The notes beneath the pieces were generated by a model, which saw only the letters and a list, made by a program, of their open reading frames with translations, did no database searches and had not been told where the DNA came from. A stretch of 64,000 nucleotides of DNA. Origin: Actinomycetes bacterium (GTDB lineage: Bacteria; Actinomycetota; Acidimicrobiia; Acidimicrobiales; Acidimicrobilacustridaceae). Made by a program: the position numbers and the translations under genes. Location: positions 62,001-126,000 of the forward strand of contig JAKOVH010000013.1 of the NCBI GenBank assembly GCA_029782145.1, in the 5' to 3' direction. Of this stretch, positions 32,485 through 40,976 are shown one piece after another (position 1 is the stretch's first letter; the number at the start of each line of letters is the position of its first letter).

Positions 32485-33717
32485 GTGAACCGTCCCTTCT
32501 CCGGCAACCCGGGCGAGGCCCAGCCGCAGGTGGACGCCGGCTCCGGTGGGGGTGGCGCGAGCCACCCCACCGCCGTCGTCATCTGCTCGGATGCGGCGGT
32601 CCGCACCCGCCTGGCCATGCTGCTCGGCGCTGGAACGGCGGCCTTCGGCTCGGTCGACGAGCTGGCCGACGCCCTCGACGGCAGCCCCATCGTCGCCGTG
32701 CTCGGCCCGTCGTTCGTCGACCCCATCGAGCTCACGGCGGCCGAGCAGCTGCTGGCGGCCCGCCGGGAGGTGGCCGCCATCATGGTCACCGACGAGCTCA
32801 GCACCGACCTGCTCCAGCGAGCGCTGCGGGCGGGAGTGAAGGACGTGCTGCAGTCGCCGGTGGAACCCCACGACCTGCAGGCCGCCGTGGATCGGGTGGG
32901 CCGCACCATCGGACCGGTGTCGACCGTGTCCGGGCCCGGCTCCGAGCAGTTCGACGACGACGGTGAGGTCGGCCGGGTCGTCATGGTGTTCTCCACCAAG
33001 GGCGGCTCGGGCAAGTCGGTCATCGCCTCGAACCTCGCCGTGCTGCTCGCCCAGCGCAGCGAGAAGCCCGTGGTCCTCGTCGACGCCGACCTGCAGTTCG
33101 GCGACGTCGCCGTCATGCTCAAGCTGGCGCCCCAGCACACCATCGTCGACGCGGTCAGCTCCCTGGACCGCATGGACGCCACCATGCTGCGCGAGCTGCT
33201 GGTGGAGCACCAGCCCGAGGGACTGCTGGTCCTCCCGGCGCCGCTCGAGCCGGCCTTCGCCGACCAGATCGGCGCCGCCGAGATGGTGCGCATCGTCGAG
33301 ACGCTGCGCACCTTCGCCGGCTATGTGGTGATCGACACCCCCGCCTACTTCAACGACGTGGTGCTCGGCCTGATCGAGGTGTCCGACGACGTGCTGCTCG
33401 TCGCCGGCATGGACATCCCGAACATCAAGAACGTCAAGATCGGCCTGCAGACGCTGCGGCTGCTCAACACCCCGATGGAGAAGCTGCGGCTCATCTTGAA
33501 CCGAGCCAACTCCAAGGTGCGCCTGGACTCCTCGGAGGTCGAGCGCACCCTCGGCGTGAAGGCCGACGCCCTCATCCCGAGCGACATCGTCGTGCCCCAG
33601 GCGGTCAACCGCGGCGAGCCGGTCGTGCTCTCCGCACCCCGGTCCGAGGTGGCCAAGGCCTTCGGCCAGCTCGCCGACCAGTTCATCCCCAGCGGCTCCA
33701 AGAAGCGGTGGTTCTGA
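32485..33717 (+). CDS. cpaE: Pilus assembly ATPase CpaE/TadZ
   Basis: A 410-residue protein with an atypical receiver-like domain (about 28-145; AVVICSDAAVRTRLAMLL, no phosphoacceptor block) and a MinD/ParA-type ATPase domain (about 165-400). The deviant Walker A is FSTKGGSGKSVIASNL near 169-180, with VVLVDADLQFGDV and VIDTPAYF as later nucleotide motifs. TadZ proteins place the Tad machine at a cell pole or focus. A GTG start follows AGGTGAGGT. The C-terminal KKRWF is a small basic end. It lies directly between cpaB and cpaF. Confidence 0.9.
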   Translation: MNRPFSGNPGEAQPQVDAGSGGGGASHPTAVVICSDAAVRTRLAMLLGAGTAAFGSVDELADALDGSPIVAVLGPSFVDPIELTAAEQLLAARREVAAIMVTDELSTDLLQRALRAGVKDVLQSPVEPHDLQAAVDRVGRTIGPVSTVSGPGSEQFDDDGEVGRVVMVFSTKGGSGKSVIASNLAVLLAQRSEKPVVLVDADLQFGDVAVMLKLAPQHTIVDAVSSLDRMDATMLRELLVEHQPEGLLVLPAPLEPAFADQIGAAEMVRIVETLRTFAGYVVIDTPAYFNDVVLGLIEVSDDVLLVAGMDIPNIKNVKIGLQTLRLLNTPMEKLRLILNRANSKVRLDSSEVERTLGVKADALIPSDIVVPQAVNRGEPVVLSAPRSEVAKAFGQLADQFIPSGSKKRWF

Positions 33718-33758
33718 CCGCACCCGCGGTCCCTACTCCCCAATGAGGTGAGGCGACG

Positions 33759-35114
33759 ATGTCGCTCTACAAGCGTCTCCACGATGTCCAGGCCGTGCCC
33801 GCGACCGGCGCCAACCGGCGCGACCCGGTGCTCGACGAGCTGCGCCAGCGCATCCACCACCACCTGATCGACGAGCTCGGCCCGATCCTCTACGACAAGC
33901 GCCTCTCGGAGGACGACCTGCGCCGGCGGGTCAACGAGCAGCTCCACGCCGCGCTGGCCCAGGAGCGGGCGCCGCTCTCGGCCGCCGACAAGGCCCAGCT
34001 CATCCAGGACGTCTCCGACGACATCCTCGGCTACGGGCCCATCGACCGCCTGCTCAAGGACGACGAGGTCTCCGAGGTCATGGTCAACGGGCCGGACCAG
34101 GTCTACGTCGAGCGCAACGGCAAGCTCGAGCAGGCGACGGCCACCTTCGTCGACGACGTGCACCTGCGCCGCATCATCGACAAGATCGTCGGCGAGGTCG
34201 GCCGGCGCATCGACGAGGCCAACCCCCTCTGCGACGCCCGCCTGCCCGACGGCTCCCGCGTGAACGCGGTGATCCACCCGCTGGCGATCGGCGGCCCGTT
34301 CCTGACGATCCGGAAGTTCTCCAAGGAGAAGCTCCAGATCGACGACCTCATCCGCTACGGCACCCTCAACGCCCACGCCGCCCGCTTCCTGCAGGCCTGC
34401 GTGGTCGGCCGGCTCAACGTGATGGTCTCCGGCGGTACCGGCACCGGTAAGACGACCACCCTCAACGTGCTCTCGTCGTTCATCCCCACCGACGAGCGCA
34501 TCGTCACGGTGGAGGACGCCAAGGAGCTCCAGCTCCACCAGGACCACGTGCTGGCGCTCGAGGCCCGACCGGCCAACATCGAGGGCCGGGGCGAGATCAC
34601 CATCCGCGACCTCGTCAAGAACTGCCTGCGCATGCGGCCCGACCGCATCGTCGTCGGCGAGTGCCGGTCGGGCGAGGCCCTCGACATGCTCCAGGCCATG
34701 AACACCGGCCACGACGGCTCGCTCACCACGGTGCACTCGAACAGCCCCCGCGACACGCTGGCCCGCCTCGAGACCCTGGTGCTGATGGCCGGGTTCGACC
34801 TCCCGGTGCGGGCCATCCGGGAGCAGATGGCCTCGGCGCTCGACGTGATCGTGCACCTCAGCCGCCTGCGCGACGGCACCCGCCGCATCACCCACATCAC
34901 CGAGGTGCAGGGCATGGAGGGCGACGTGATCACCCTCCAGGACATCTTCTTGTTCGACTTCGGCATGGGTGTCGACGAGCACGGCCGGTTCAAGGGCCAC
35001 CTGAAGGCCACGGGCGTCCGGCCCAAGTTCGCCGAGAAGCTGGCCGACTACGGCATCCGGCTCGGGCAGGAGGTCTTCCAGCCCGAAGGCTTCGCCCGCC
35101 GGGCGATGGCGTGA
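33759..35114 (+). CDS. cpaF: Secretion/pilus ATPase CpaF/TadA
   Basis: A 451-residue type II/IV secretion ATPase that powers Flp pilus assembly. Walker A is GGTGTGKTT near residue 225, and the Walker B region is RIVVGECRSGEALDMLQAM near 295. The Asp box is TVEDAKELQL, and the His box is GHDGSLTTVHSNSP. The N-terminal helical domain (about 1-110) is followed by DEVSEVMVNGPDQVYVER, a CpaF hallmark. An ATGAGGTGAGG Shine-Dalgarno-like stretch precedes the ATG. The protein should form a hexamer at the cytoplasmic face with TadB and TadC. Confidence 0.95.
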   Translation: MSLYKRLHDVQAVPATGANRRDPVLDELRQRIHHHLIDELGPILYDKRLSEDDLRRRVNEQLHAALAQERAPLSAADKAQLIQDVSDDILGYGPIDRLLKDDEVSEVMVNGPDQVYVERNGKLEQATATFVDDVHLRRIIDKIVGEVGRRIDEANPLCDARLPDGSRVNAVIHPLAIGGPFLTIRKFSKEKLQIDDLIRYGTLNAHAARFLQACVVGRLNVMVSGGTGTGKTTTLNVLSSFIPTDERIVTVEDAKELQLHQDHVLALEARPANIEGRGEITIRDLVKNCLRMRPDRIVVGECRSGEALDMLQAMNTGHDGSLTTVHSNSPRDTLARLETLVLMAGFDLPVRAIREQMASALDVIVHLSRLRDGTRRITHITEVQGMEGDVITLQDIFLFDFGMGVDEHGRFKGHLKATGVRPKFAEKLADYGIRLGQEVFQPEGFARRAMA

Positions 35115-35131
35115 GAGGCGGGTCGATCCCC

Positions 35132-37126
35132 ATGTCCGCACCCCACCGTTCGATCCGCCGGCGCTACCGCCTGGTGGCCGTCGTGGCCGCGATGGTGGCC
35201 GCCGTCGGGCTGTTCTCCGGCTGGACCGGCACCGCCGGTGCGGCGGGCGGCGACGCCCTGCAGATCCGCCGGGTCGACACGACGCAGCCCGCCGCGTCGA
35301 GGGTGCAGTTCCTCTTCACCGGCGACCCGGCCGAGGTGAAGGGCACCGTGCTCACCGACGGCGGCACCGACGTCACCGGCGCCGCGCCCACCAAGCTCGC
35401 CGACACCGACAAGGTCGCCGTGGCCCTGGTGTTCGACGTCTCCAACGAGATGGACCAGACGGGCGCCCTGGTCTCGGCCAAGGACTCGGCCAAGGCGTGG
35501 CTGCGGGGCCGCACCGACGCCGAGCGGGCCAACCAGCTCGTGGCCGTCTACACGTCGTCGGACAAGGCCGTCCAGATCCAGACCTTCACCGCCGACACCC
35601 AGCGCATCCTGGCCGCCATCGACCGGGTGGCGCCGCCCGCCGAGGCCAGCGCCGGCGACAAGTCAGCCCTCTGGGGGGCGATCCGCCTCGCCGGCGACGA
35701 CCTGGCCGCCCAGCACCGCTACCAGGCGAACATCCTCGTGATGGCGGGCAAGAGCGACAACGTCACCGGCGACCGGTCCGCCGCCAACGGGGCGGTGGCC
35801 AACGCCGGAGCCAGCGTGTTCGCCGCCGAGCTCCTCGGGCACGGCCTGAACCCCGGTTCGCTCGACTCGATGGTGCGGGCCAACGGCGGCCTGGTGCTGA
35901 CCACCGACACCGGCACCGACCTCGGCAGCCTGGTGGGCCAGCTGGGCACGACCATCGACGACAAGCAGTTCACGATGACCTACGCCTCCAGCACGGCCAC
36001 CGGCTCGGTCGCCGACCTGTCGCTGCAGGTGGGCGACCAGACCGCCGCAGCGTCGGTGGTCGTCGGCTCCGACGTCATCGGGGCCACCAGCCTGGCGCCC
36101 GAGGTCAAGTCGTCCGCCGGCGGCATCTCCGCCCTGCAGGGCCCGGTCGGGCTGGCGCTGATGATCATCGTCGCCGTCGCCGCCGGCTGCGGCCTCGCCT
36201 ACGGGGCCATCATGGTCTTCGTCAAGGAGGACCGGCTGTCGTCGGTGCTGCAGCCCTACGACGAGGCCCTGGTGGCGGCGCCCGGCGCCGGGCAGGACGA
36301 CGAGGCCGCCACCTCGTTGGCCCGCACCGCCCTCGTCCAGCGGGCGGTGGAGCTCACCGAGCAGGTGGCCGGCCAGCGCGGGGTGCTCGCCTCGACCGAG
36401 GCGGCCCTCGAGCGGGCGAACCTGCCGCTGCGCGCCGGTGAGGCGCTGTTCTTCTACGCCGCCATCGTGGTGGTCGCCACCCTGCTCAGCCTGGTCGTCA
36501 CCGGGTCGGTGCTGCTCGGCCTGATCGTGGGCCTGCTCGCCGCCCTGCTGCCGGTGGCCGTGGTCAACTTCCTGGCCTCCCGGCGGCGCAAGGCCTTCAT
36601 GGCCCTGCTGCCCGACACGCTCTCGCTGCTGGCCGGCACGCTGCGGGCGGGCTACTCGCTCATGCAGGGCGTGGAGGCCGTCTCCCAGGAGGTGGCCGAG
36701 CCGATGGGGCTCGAGCTGCGCCGGGTGGTCACCGAGGCCCGCCTCGGCCGACCGCTCGAGGAGGCCCTCGACGGCGTCGCCGAGCGCATGGCGAGCGACG
36801 ACTTCGCCTGGGCCGTCATGGCCATCCGGATCCAGCGGGAGGTCGGCGGCAACCTCTCCGAGCTGCTGCTCACCGTGGCCGACACGATGGTCGCCCGGGA
36901 GCGGCTGCGGCGTGACGTGGCGGCGCTGACCGCCGAGGGCCGCATGAGCGCCTACATCCTCATCGCCCTGCCCGTGGGCCTGGGCGGCGTGATGTTCATG
37001 ATGAACCGTGAGTACACCAGCAAGCTCCTCAACACCACCCTCGGCAACGTGCTGCTGGCCGCTGCCGTGGTCTCGGCCGGCGTCGGGTTCATGTGGATGA
37101 GGAAGATCATCAACATCCGGATCTGA
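35132..37126 (+). CDS. tadB: vWA domain fused to TadB (type II secretion F) platform protein
   Basis: A 664-residue fusion. It starts with a basic n-region and a hydrophobic signal segment (LVAVVAAMVAAVGLFSGW). Then comes an extracytoplasmic von Willebrand factor A-like domain (about 85-330) whose MIDAS-like motif is degenerate (VALVFDVSNEMD at about 98-109, where DxSxS would be expected). A membrane helix follows at about 342-365 (GLALMIIVAVAAGCGLAYGA), and finally a normal TadB part with T2SSF motif LLPDTLSLLAGTLRAGYSLM near 490 and further membrane helices. Ordinary TadB is about 320 residues. A GTG at 35111, overlapping the cpaF stop, is an alternative start. Confidence 0.88.
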   Translation: MSAPHRSIRRRYRLVAVVAAMVAAVGLFSGWTGTAGAAGGDALQIRRVDTTQPAASRVQFLFTGDPAEVKGTVLTDGGTDVTGAAPTKLADTDKVAVALVFDVSNEMDQTGALVSAKDSAKAWLRGRTDAERANQLVAVYTSSDKAVQIQTFTADTQRILAAIDRVAPPAEASAGDKSALWGAIRLAGDDLAAQHRYQANILVMAGKSDNVTGDRSAANGAVANAGASVFAAELLGHGLNPGSLDSMVRANGGLVLTTDTGTDLGSLVGQLGTTIDDKQFTMTYASSTATGSVADLSLQVGDQTAAASVVVGSDVIGATSLAPEVKSSAGGISALQGPVGLALMIIVAVAAGCGLAYGAIMVFVKEDRLSSVLQPYDEALVAAPGAGQDDEAATSLARTALVQRAVELTEQVAGQRGVLASTEAALERANLPLRAGEALFFYAAIVVVATLLSLVVTGSVLLGLIVGLLAALLPVAVVNFLASRRRKAFMALLPDTLSLLAGTLRAGYSLMQGVEAVSQEVAEPMGLELRRVVTEARLGRPLEEALDGVAERMASDDFAWAVMAIRIQREVGGNLSELLLTVADTMVARERLRRDVAALTAEGRMSAYILIALPVGLGGVMFMMNREYTSKLLNTTLGNVLLAAAVVSAGVGFMWMRKIINIRI

Positions 37127-37139
37127 CAGGACGGTCACC

Positions 37140-38063
37140 ATGGAACTCGTCATCGGAGGTCTCCTCCTCGCCGTCGCCATCGGTGTCGTCGCCTACGTGG
37201 TGCTGACCCAGGCCGACGAGCGCTCCATCGTGCGCAACTCGTTGCGCCAGCTCGAGGGCTACGAGGTCGAGAACGTCCGCGACCAGGAGCTGCTCGTCCC
37301 CTTCGCCGAGCGCGCCGTGGCCCCGGTCATGAGCGGGCTGACCAACATCGGTCGGCGCCTCACCCCGGCCGGCTACGTCGACAACATCCGGCGCAAGTTC
37401 GTGTGGGCCGGACTGGGCACGGCCGACGGCGTCGACCGCTTCCTCGCCGTGCGCGTGCTCACCGCGGCGTTGGTGCTGCCGGTGCTGTTCGTGATGTTCG
37501 TCCTGAACCCGCTGGGCCTCGACGGCATGCTGAAGCTCCTCGTCACCGGCCTGCTCGTGCTGGTGCTGGCCATGGGCCCCGACGCCTGGCTCAACCGCAA
37601 GGTCGCCGAGCGCCAGCTCGAGCTGCAGGAGAAGCTCCCCGACGTGCTCGACCTGCTCACCATCAGCGTGGAGGCCGGCCTCGGCTTCGAGCAGGCGCTC
37701 GACCGGACCATCGCCGCGGTGCCCGGTGCGCTGTCGGACGAGTTCGCCCGCATGCTGGGCGAGGTGCGGGCCGGCGCCAGCCGCAGCGACGCCATGCGGT
37801 CCATGGAGCAGCGCTGCAACGTCCCCGAGGTGCGTTCGTTCGTGCTCGCCATCCTCCAGGCCGACACCTTCGGCGTGTCCATCGGCCGGGTCCTGCGGGC
37901 CCAGTCGGAGGAGATGCGGATCAAGCGCCGCCAGCTGGCCCAGGAGAAGGCCCAGAAGGCGCCGGTGAAGATGCTCATCCCGATGGTGTTCTGCGTGTTC
38001 CCCTCGCTGTTCGTCGTCGTGATCGGCCCGGCCATCATCAACATCACGGAGAGCTTCAAGTAG
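37140..38063 (+). CDS. tadC: Pilus assembly platform protein TadC
   Basis: A 307-residue membrane protein of the T2SSF family. An N-terminal helix (LVIGGLLLAVAIGVVAYVV) is followed by a cytosolic stretch, two central helices (VLTAALVLPVLFVMFVLNPL and LLVTGLLVLVLAMG), and the T2SSF core LPDVLDLLTISVEAGLGFEQ with RSFVLAILQADTFGVSIGRV. A last helix is near residue 285 (MVFCVFPSLFVVVIGPAII). TadC pairs with TadB as the inner-membrane platform for CpaF. It starts 13 bases after the fusion gene. Confidence 0.93.
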   Translation: MELVIGGLLLAVAIGVVAYVVLTQADERSIVRNSLRQLEGYEVENVRDQELLVPFAERAVAPVMSGLTNIGRRLTPAGYVDNIRRKFVWAGLGTADGVDRFLAVRVLTAALVLPVLFVMFVLNPLGLDGMLKLLVTGLLVLVLAMGPDAWLNRKVAERQLELQEKLPDVLDLLTISVEAGLGFEQALDRTIAAVPGALSDEFARMLGEVRAGASRSDAMRSMEQRCNVPEVRSFVLAILQADTFGVSIGRVLRAQSEEMRIKRRQLAQEKAQKAPVKMLIPMVFCVFPSLFVVVIGPAIINITESFK

Positions 38064-38073
38064 CTTCGCCCTG

Positions 38074-39504
38074 GTGAGCACGGCGGTCGGCGCGGAGCGC
38101 CCAGCGGCCCGTACGGACCGGCGCCCGCCGGCGAGCACCCCGTCCCTGGCCTGGGTGGTCGGGGCGATCGTGGTGGTGATCGGCGCCTACGTCGGCGCCG
38201 CCCCGCTCAGCGACAACAGCTTCTTCACCCACCTGGCCACCGGCCGCTACATCCTCGAGCACGGGATCCCCTCCTCGGACGTGTACTCGTTCACCGCGCC
38301 GGGGGAGCGGTGGGTCGTGCAGAGCTGGCTGGCGTCGGTGCTCTACGGGGCCGTCGACCGGGTCGGCGGCCTCACCGCCGTGCGGGCCCTCACCGCGCTG
38401 CTCGCCGGCACCGCGGCCGGGATCATGTGGACGCTGACCCGTCCGGCGCGGGGGCTGGTGGCCCGCACCGCCATCAGCGCCGTGGGCCTCGTGGTGGCGG
38501 CCACGATGTGGTCGCCTCGCCCGCTCATGATCGGGCTCGTCCTGCTGGGGCTCACGGTGCTCGCCGCCGAACGGCGCCTTCCCCCTCTGGTGCTGCTGCC
38601 GGTGTTCTGGGTGTGGGTGAACGTCCACGGCTCGTTCCCCCTCGGGCTCGTGGCCCTCGGCTGCTACGCGCTCGGCAGCCGCCTCGACGGCGAGCGTCGC
38701 CCGGCCGAGCTGCGCCCGCTCATGTGGGCTGCGCTCGGCACGCTGCTGGGCGCGCTGAACCCGCTGGGACCGGTCCTGCTCACGTTCCCGCTGGGCCTGC
38801 TGAAGCGCCAGGAGGCGCTCTCCTGGGTGACGGAGTGGCGCAGCCCCTCCTTCTCGCTGGTCTACGCCCGGGCGTTCCTCGTGCTGCTCGTGATGGGCGT
38901 GGCGGCGCTCGTGCGGCGGCCCTCGTGGCGCAGCGCCGTGCCGTTGGCCGTCTTCGTGGCCCTCGGCCTGGTCGCCGCGCGCAACATCCCCGTCGCCGCC
39001 TTCGTGCTCCTCCCGGGGATCGCCCGAGGAGCGGAGGGGCTGGGCTCGCTCACCGGCGAGCTGCGCTCCAAGCTCGTCACCGTGCTCGCCGTCGTGGTGG
39101 TGGCGGTCGGCGGCCTGGCGGTCGCCCAGCGCCTGGCCGGCCCCGACCTCGACCTCGGCGAGTTCCCCGTCGATGCCGTGGCGTGGCTCGACCAGCAGGG
39201 GATGCTGGCGCCGGAGGTGCGCCGGGTCGCCCCCGACACCGTGGGCAACTACCTCGAGCTCGTCCTCGGCGACGGTGCCTCGGTGTTCGTCGACGATCGG
39301 GTCGACATGTACCCGCAGGCCGTCGTCGACGACCTGGTGGCCCTCATCGGCGGCTCCCCCGAGTGGCAGCAGGTGCTCGAGCGATGGGACGCCGACGTCG
39401 TGCTGTGGCCGCGGTCCGAGCCGTTGGCCCAGCTGCTGGCGCAGGACGAGGGCTGGCGCCTCGCCTACGCCGACGGGTCCTGGGTGGTCTACCTCCGTCG
39501 CTGA
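38074..39504 (+). CDS. Polytopic membrane protein, GT-C-like, function unknown
   Basis: A 476-residue protein with about ten hydrophobic segments between residues 25 and 355 and a soluble C-terminal part of about 110 residues (VDAVAWLDQQGMLAPEV to the end). The first loop has an acidic-aromatic stretch (SDNSFFTHLATGRYILEHGI, then SSDVYSFTAPGERWVVQSWL). That layout resembles GT-C-type membrane glycosyltransferases, but no DxD or ExD motif is certain. It starts 11 bases after tadC, so it may be part of the Tad operon; pilin glycosylation is one possible role. This is inference from position. Confidence 0.6.
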   Translation: MSTAVGAERPAARTDRRPPASTPSLAWVVGAIVVVIGAYVGAAPLSDNSFFTHLATGRYILEHGIPSSDVYSFTAPGERWVVQSWLASVLYGAVDRVGGLTAVRALTALLAGTAAGIMWTLTRPARGLVARTAISAVGLVVAATMWSPRPLMIGLVLLGLTVLAAERRLPPLVLLPVFWVWVNVHGSFPLGLVALGCYALGSRLDGERRPAELRPLMWAALGTLLGALNPLGPVLLTFPLGLLKRQEALSWVTEWRSPSFSLVYARAFLVLLVMGVAALVRRPSWRSAVPLAVFVALGLVAARNIPVAAFVLLPGIARGAEGLGSLTGELRSKLVTVLAVVVVAVGGLAVAQRLAGPDLDLGEFPVDAVAWLDQQGMLAPEVRRVAPDTVGNYLELVLGDGASVFVDDRVDMYPQAVVDDLVALIGGSPEWQQVLERWDADVVLWPRSEPLAQLLAQDEGWRLAYADGSWVVYLRR

Positions 39505-39554
39505 GCGCCGGCCGGGTGGTCGCCGGCGGGATGGCGCGACGGCCCGCGACGCGA

Positions 39555-39583
39555 ACGGAGGGCACCCGGTGGGTGCCCTCCGT
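39555..39583. terminator. Convergent hairpin between the membrane-protein gene and flp
   Basis: An inverted repeat with 13-base arms (39555-39567 and 39571-39583) and the loop GGT. It lies between the converging stops of the gene ending at 39504 and the pilin gene ending at 39616, so it can serve both strands. Confidence 0.7.
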
Positions 39584-39615
39584 GTCCAGGTCCCGCGGTC
39601 GAGTGCCTGGAAGTC

Positions 39616-39813
39616 CTACCTCCCCGCCACGTCCACCTGCGACGCGGACCGGGAGAAGCTGCTGTTGAGGTTGTTGCCGAGGAAGGTGACCGCCCCGATG
39701 CAGACCACGACGATGAGGGCGAGGAGCAACGCGTACTCCACCAGCCCCGCACCAGAGTCGCCCCTGCACCGACCGGCCGGCCCCCTCGACGGGTCTGTCG
39801 TCGGCGTGGTCAT
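39616..39813 (-). CDS. flp: Flp-type pilin
   Basis: A 65-residue prepilin. A short polar leader ends in glycine/alanine residues (CRGDSGAG), followed by LVEYALLLALIVVVCIGAVT, the class III signal in which the glutamate at +5-like position and the following hydrophobic stretch define Flp pilins. The Tad peptidase would cleave before the hydrophobic segment. An AGGAGG Shine-Dalgarno sequence sits five bases from the ATG. It is downstream of a second pilin gene on the same strand, with a hairpin between them. Confidence 0.92.
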   Translation of the reverse strand: MTTPTTDPSRGPAGRCRGDSGAGLVEYALLLALIVVVCIGAVTFLGNNLNSSFSRSASQVDVAGR

Positions 39814-39837
39814 CAGAGCCTCCTCACGGGAAGTGAA

Positions 39838-39865
39838 GAGGGGCGGACCTGGCGGTCCGCCCCTC
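39838..39865 (-). terminator. Hairpin between the two pilin genes
   Basis: A perfect inverted repeat with 12-base arms (39838-39849 and 39854-39865) and a four-base loop. It lies after the stop of the upstream pilin gene (39888) and 25 bases before the start of the next one. It may attenuate read-through or protect the first pilin mRNA, so that the two pilins are made in unequal amounts. Confidence 0.6.
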
Positions 39866-39887
39866 CCACATCCGAGCCGGCGGTGGC

Positions 39888-40076
39888 TCAGCTGGCGACG
39901 GCGGAGCCCACCGAGGAGAACTTCGAGCTGGCGCTCTTGCCGAGGAAGGTGACGGCGATGATGCACACGACGGCGATCAGGGCCACGAGGAGGGCGTACT
40001 CGACGAGCGAGGCGCCACGGTCGGTCTTGCAACGAGCCTGGAGCCAGGCGCTGGCGAATTCGTAGGTGGTGAGCAT
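39888..40076 (-). CDS. flp: Flp-type pilin
   Basis: A 62-residue Flp prepilin, paralogous to the 65-residue pilin downstream. DRGASLVEYALLVALIAVVC carries the cleavage region and the conserved glutamate, and VTFLGKSASSKFSSVGSAVA is the polar tail. The N-terminal leader (MLTTYEFASAWLQARCKT) is longer and more hydrophobic than that of its neighbour. It is the promoter-proximal pilin and is likely the major subunit. The 157-base upstream gap holds a 16-base palindrome at 40184-40199. Confidence 0.92.
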   Translation of the reverse strand: MLTTYEFASAWLQARCKTDRGASLVEYALLVALIAVVCIIAVTFLGKSASSKFSSVGSAVAS

Positions 40077-40183
40077 TGTTCCGGGTTTCTCCCTGTGCTG
40101 GTGCTGACGGAGGACCCACGGACTCGGGGGCCCTTGCTGCTGACTTGCCTTTCAGGTATCGACGCCCGGTCCGCCTGCCTTGA

Positions 40184-40199
40184 TGGGCCGTACGGCCCA
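40184..40199. promoter_or_regulatory. 16-base perfect palindrome upstream of the pilin genes
   Basis: TGGGCCGTACGGCCCA is an exact palindrome in the gap between the NarL-type regulator and the first pilin gene. It could be an operator for a dimeric regulator, such as the adjacent NarL-type protein, or a transcript-end hairpin of the regulator gene (with a minimal loop). The rest of the gap holds no recognised element. Confidence 0.45.
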
Positions 40200-40233
40200 A
40201 TTGCGGGCGGCGCGGGCGCCGGTGCCTCGCCGG

Positions 40234-40890
40234 CTAGTCGAGGTGGACGATCCCCATGCGGACGGCGGCCAGCACCGCTTGGGTGCGGTCGCGGGCGTCG
40301 AGCTTCTGGTAGATCGAGGCCAGGTGGTTCTTCACGGTCTTCTGCGAGATGTAGAGGCGCTCGGCGACCTCGGGCGTCGAGCAGCCGTCGGCGATGAGCT
40401 GGAGGACCTCCTCCTCACGACGGCTGATCACCCGCTCGTCCTCGTGGGCGCCGAACGCCCGGCTGCCGTCGAGGCGGCGCACCTCGTCGAGCATGGAGGC
40501 CGCCAGCTGGGGCGACAGGGCCGTCTCGCCGCTCACCGCCAGGCGCACGGCCGAGGCGATCTCCTCGGTCGAGCAGTCCTTGACCAGGTACCCGGACGCA
40601 CCGGCCCGGATGGCCTCGGCCAGCACCTCCTGGTCGGCGTGCATGGTGAGCATCACGACCTTCACGCCGGGGATCGACGAACGGATCTGCCGGGTGGCCT
40701 CTACACCGTCGATCTCGGGCATGGTGACGTCCATCAGCACCACGTCGGGGCGCAGCCGGTCGGCGAGGCGCACCGCCTCGTCGCCGTCACCGGCCTCGCC
40801 GACGACGTCGAAGCCCTGCTCGGCCATCGAGCGGCGCAGGCCTTCGCGGAGCATGCGGTGGTCGTCGGCCAGCATGAGGCGGATCGGCAA
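40234..40890 (-). CDS. NarL/LuxR-family response regulator
   Basis: A 218-residue regulator: receiver domain (1 to about 120) with Asp54 in VVLMDVTMPEIDG and lysine in GYLVKD, then a LuxR helix-turn-helix (about 150-210) with SRREEEVLQLIADGCSTPEV and YISQKTVKNHLASIYQKL. The start is placed at a TTG (40888-40890) because GGGAGGT lies six bases upstream and the protein then begins at the receiver fold. A GTG at 40980 overlapping the kinase stop is in frame but adds a 30-residue Pro-rich extension. With the kinase upstream it forms a two-component system facing the pilin genes. Confidence 0.9.
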   Translation of the reverse strand: MPIRLMLADDHRMLREGLRRSMAEQGFDVVGEAGDGDEAVRLADRLRPDVVLMDVTMPEIDGVEATRQIRSSIPGVKVVMLTMHADQEVLAEAIRAGASGYLVKDCSTEEIASAVRLAVSGETALSPQLAASMLDEVRRLDGSRAFGAHEDERVISRREEEVLQLIADGCSTPEVAERLYISQKTVKNHLASIYQKLDARDRTQAVLAAVRMGIVHLD

Positions 40891-40976
40891 CGGGTGACCT
40901 CCCAGGGTGCCGCGCGGGTCGGGCGTGGGCCGTGCGCCCCCGACCGGCCCGGGGATGAGGCGGGGCATCGACGGGT

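Noticed and set aside
40077..40233. A possible riboswitch in the leader of the pilin genes, suggested by CTGAAAGGCAAG on the minus strand.
   Set aside because: The segment resembles only a few bases of known aptamers and lacks the partner motif and stems.
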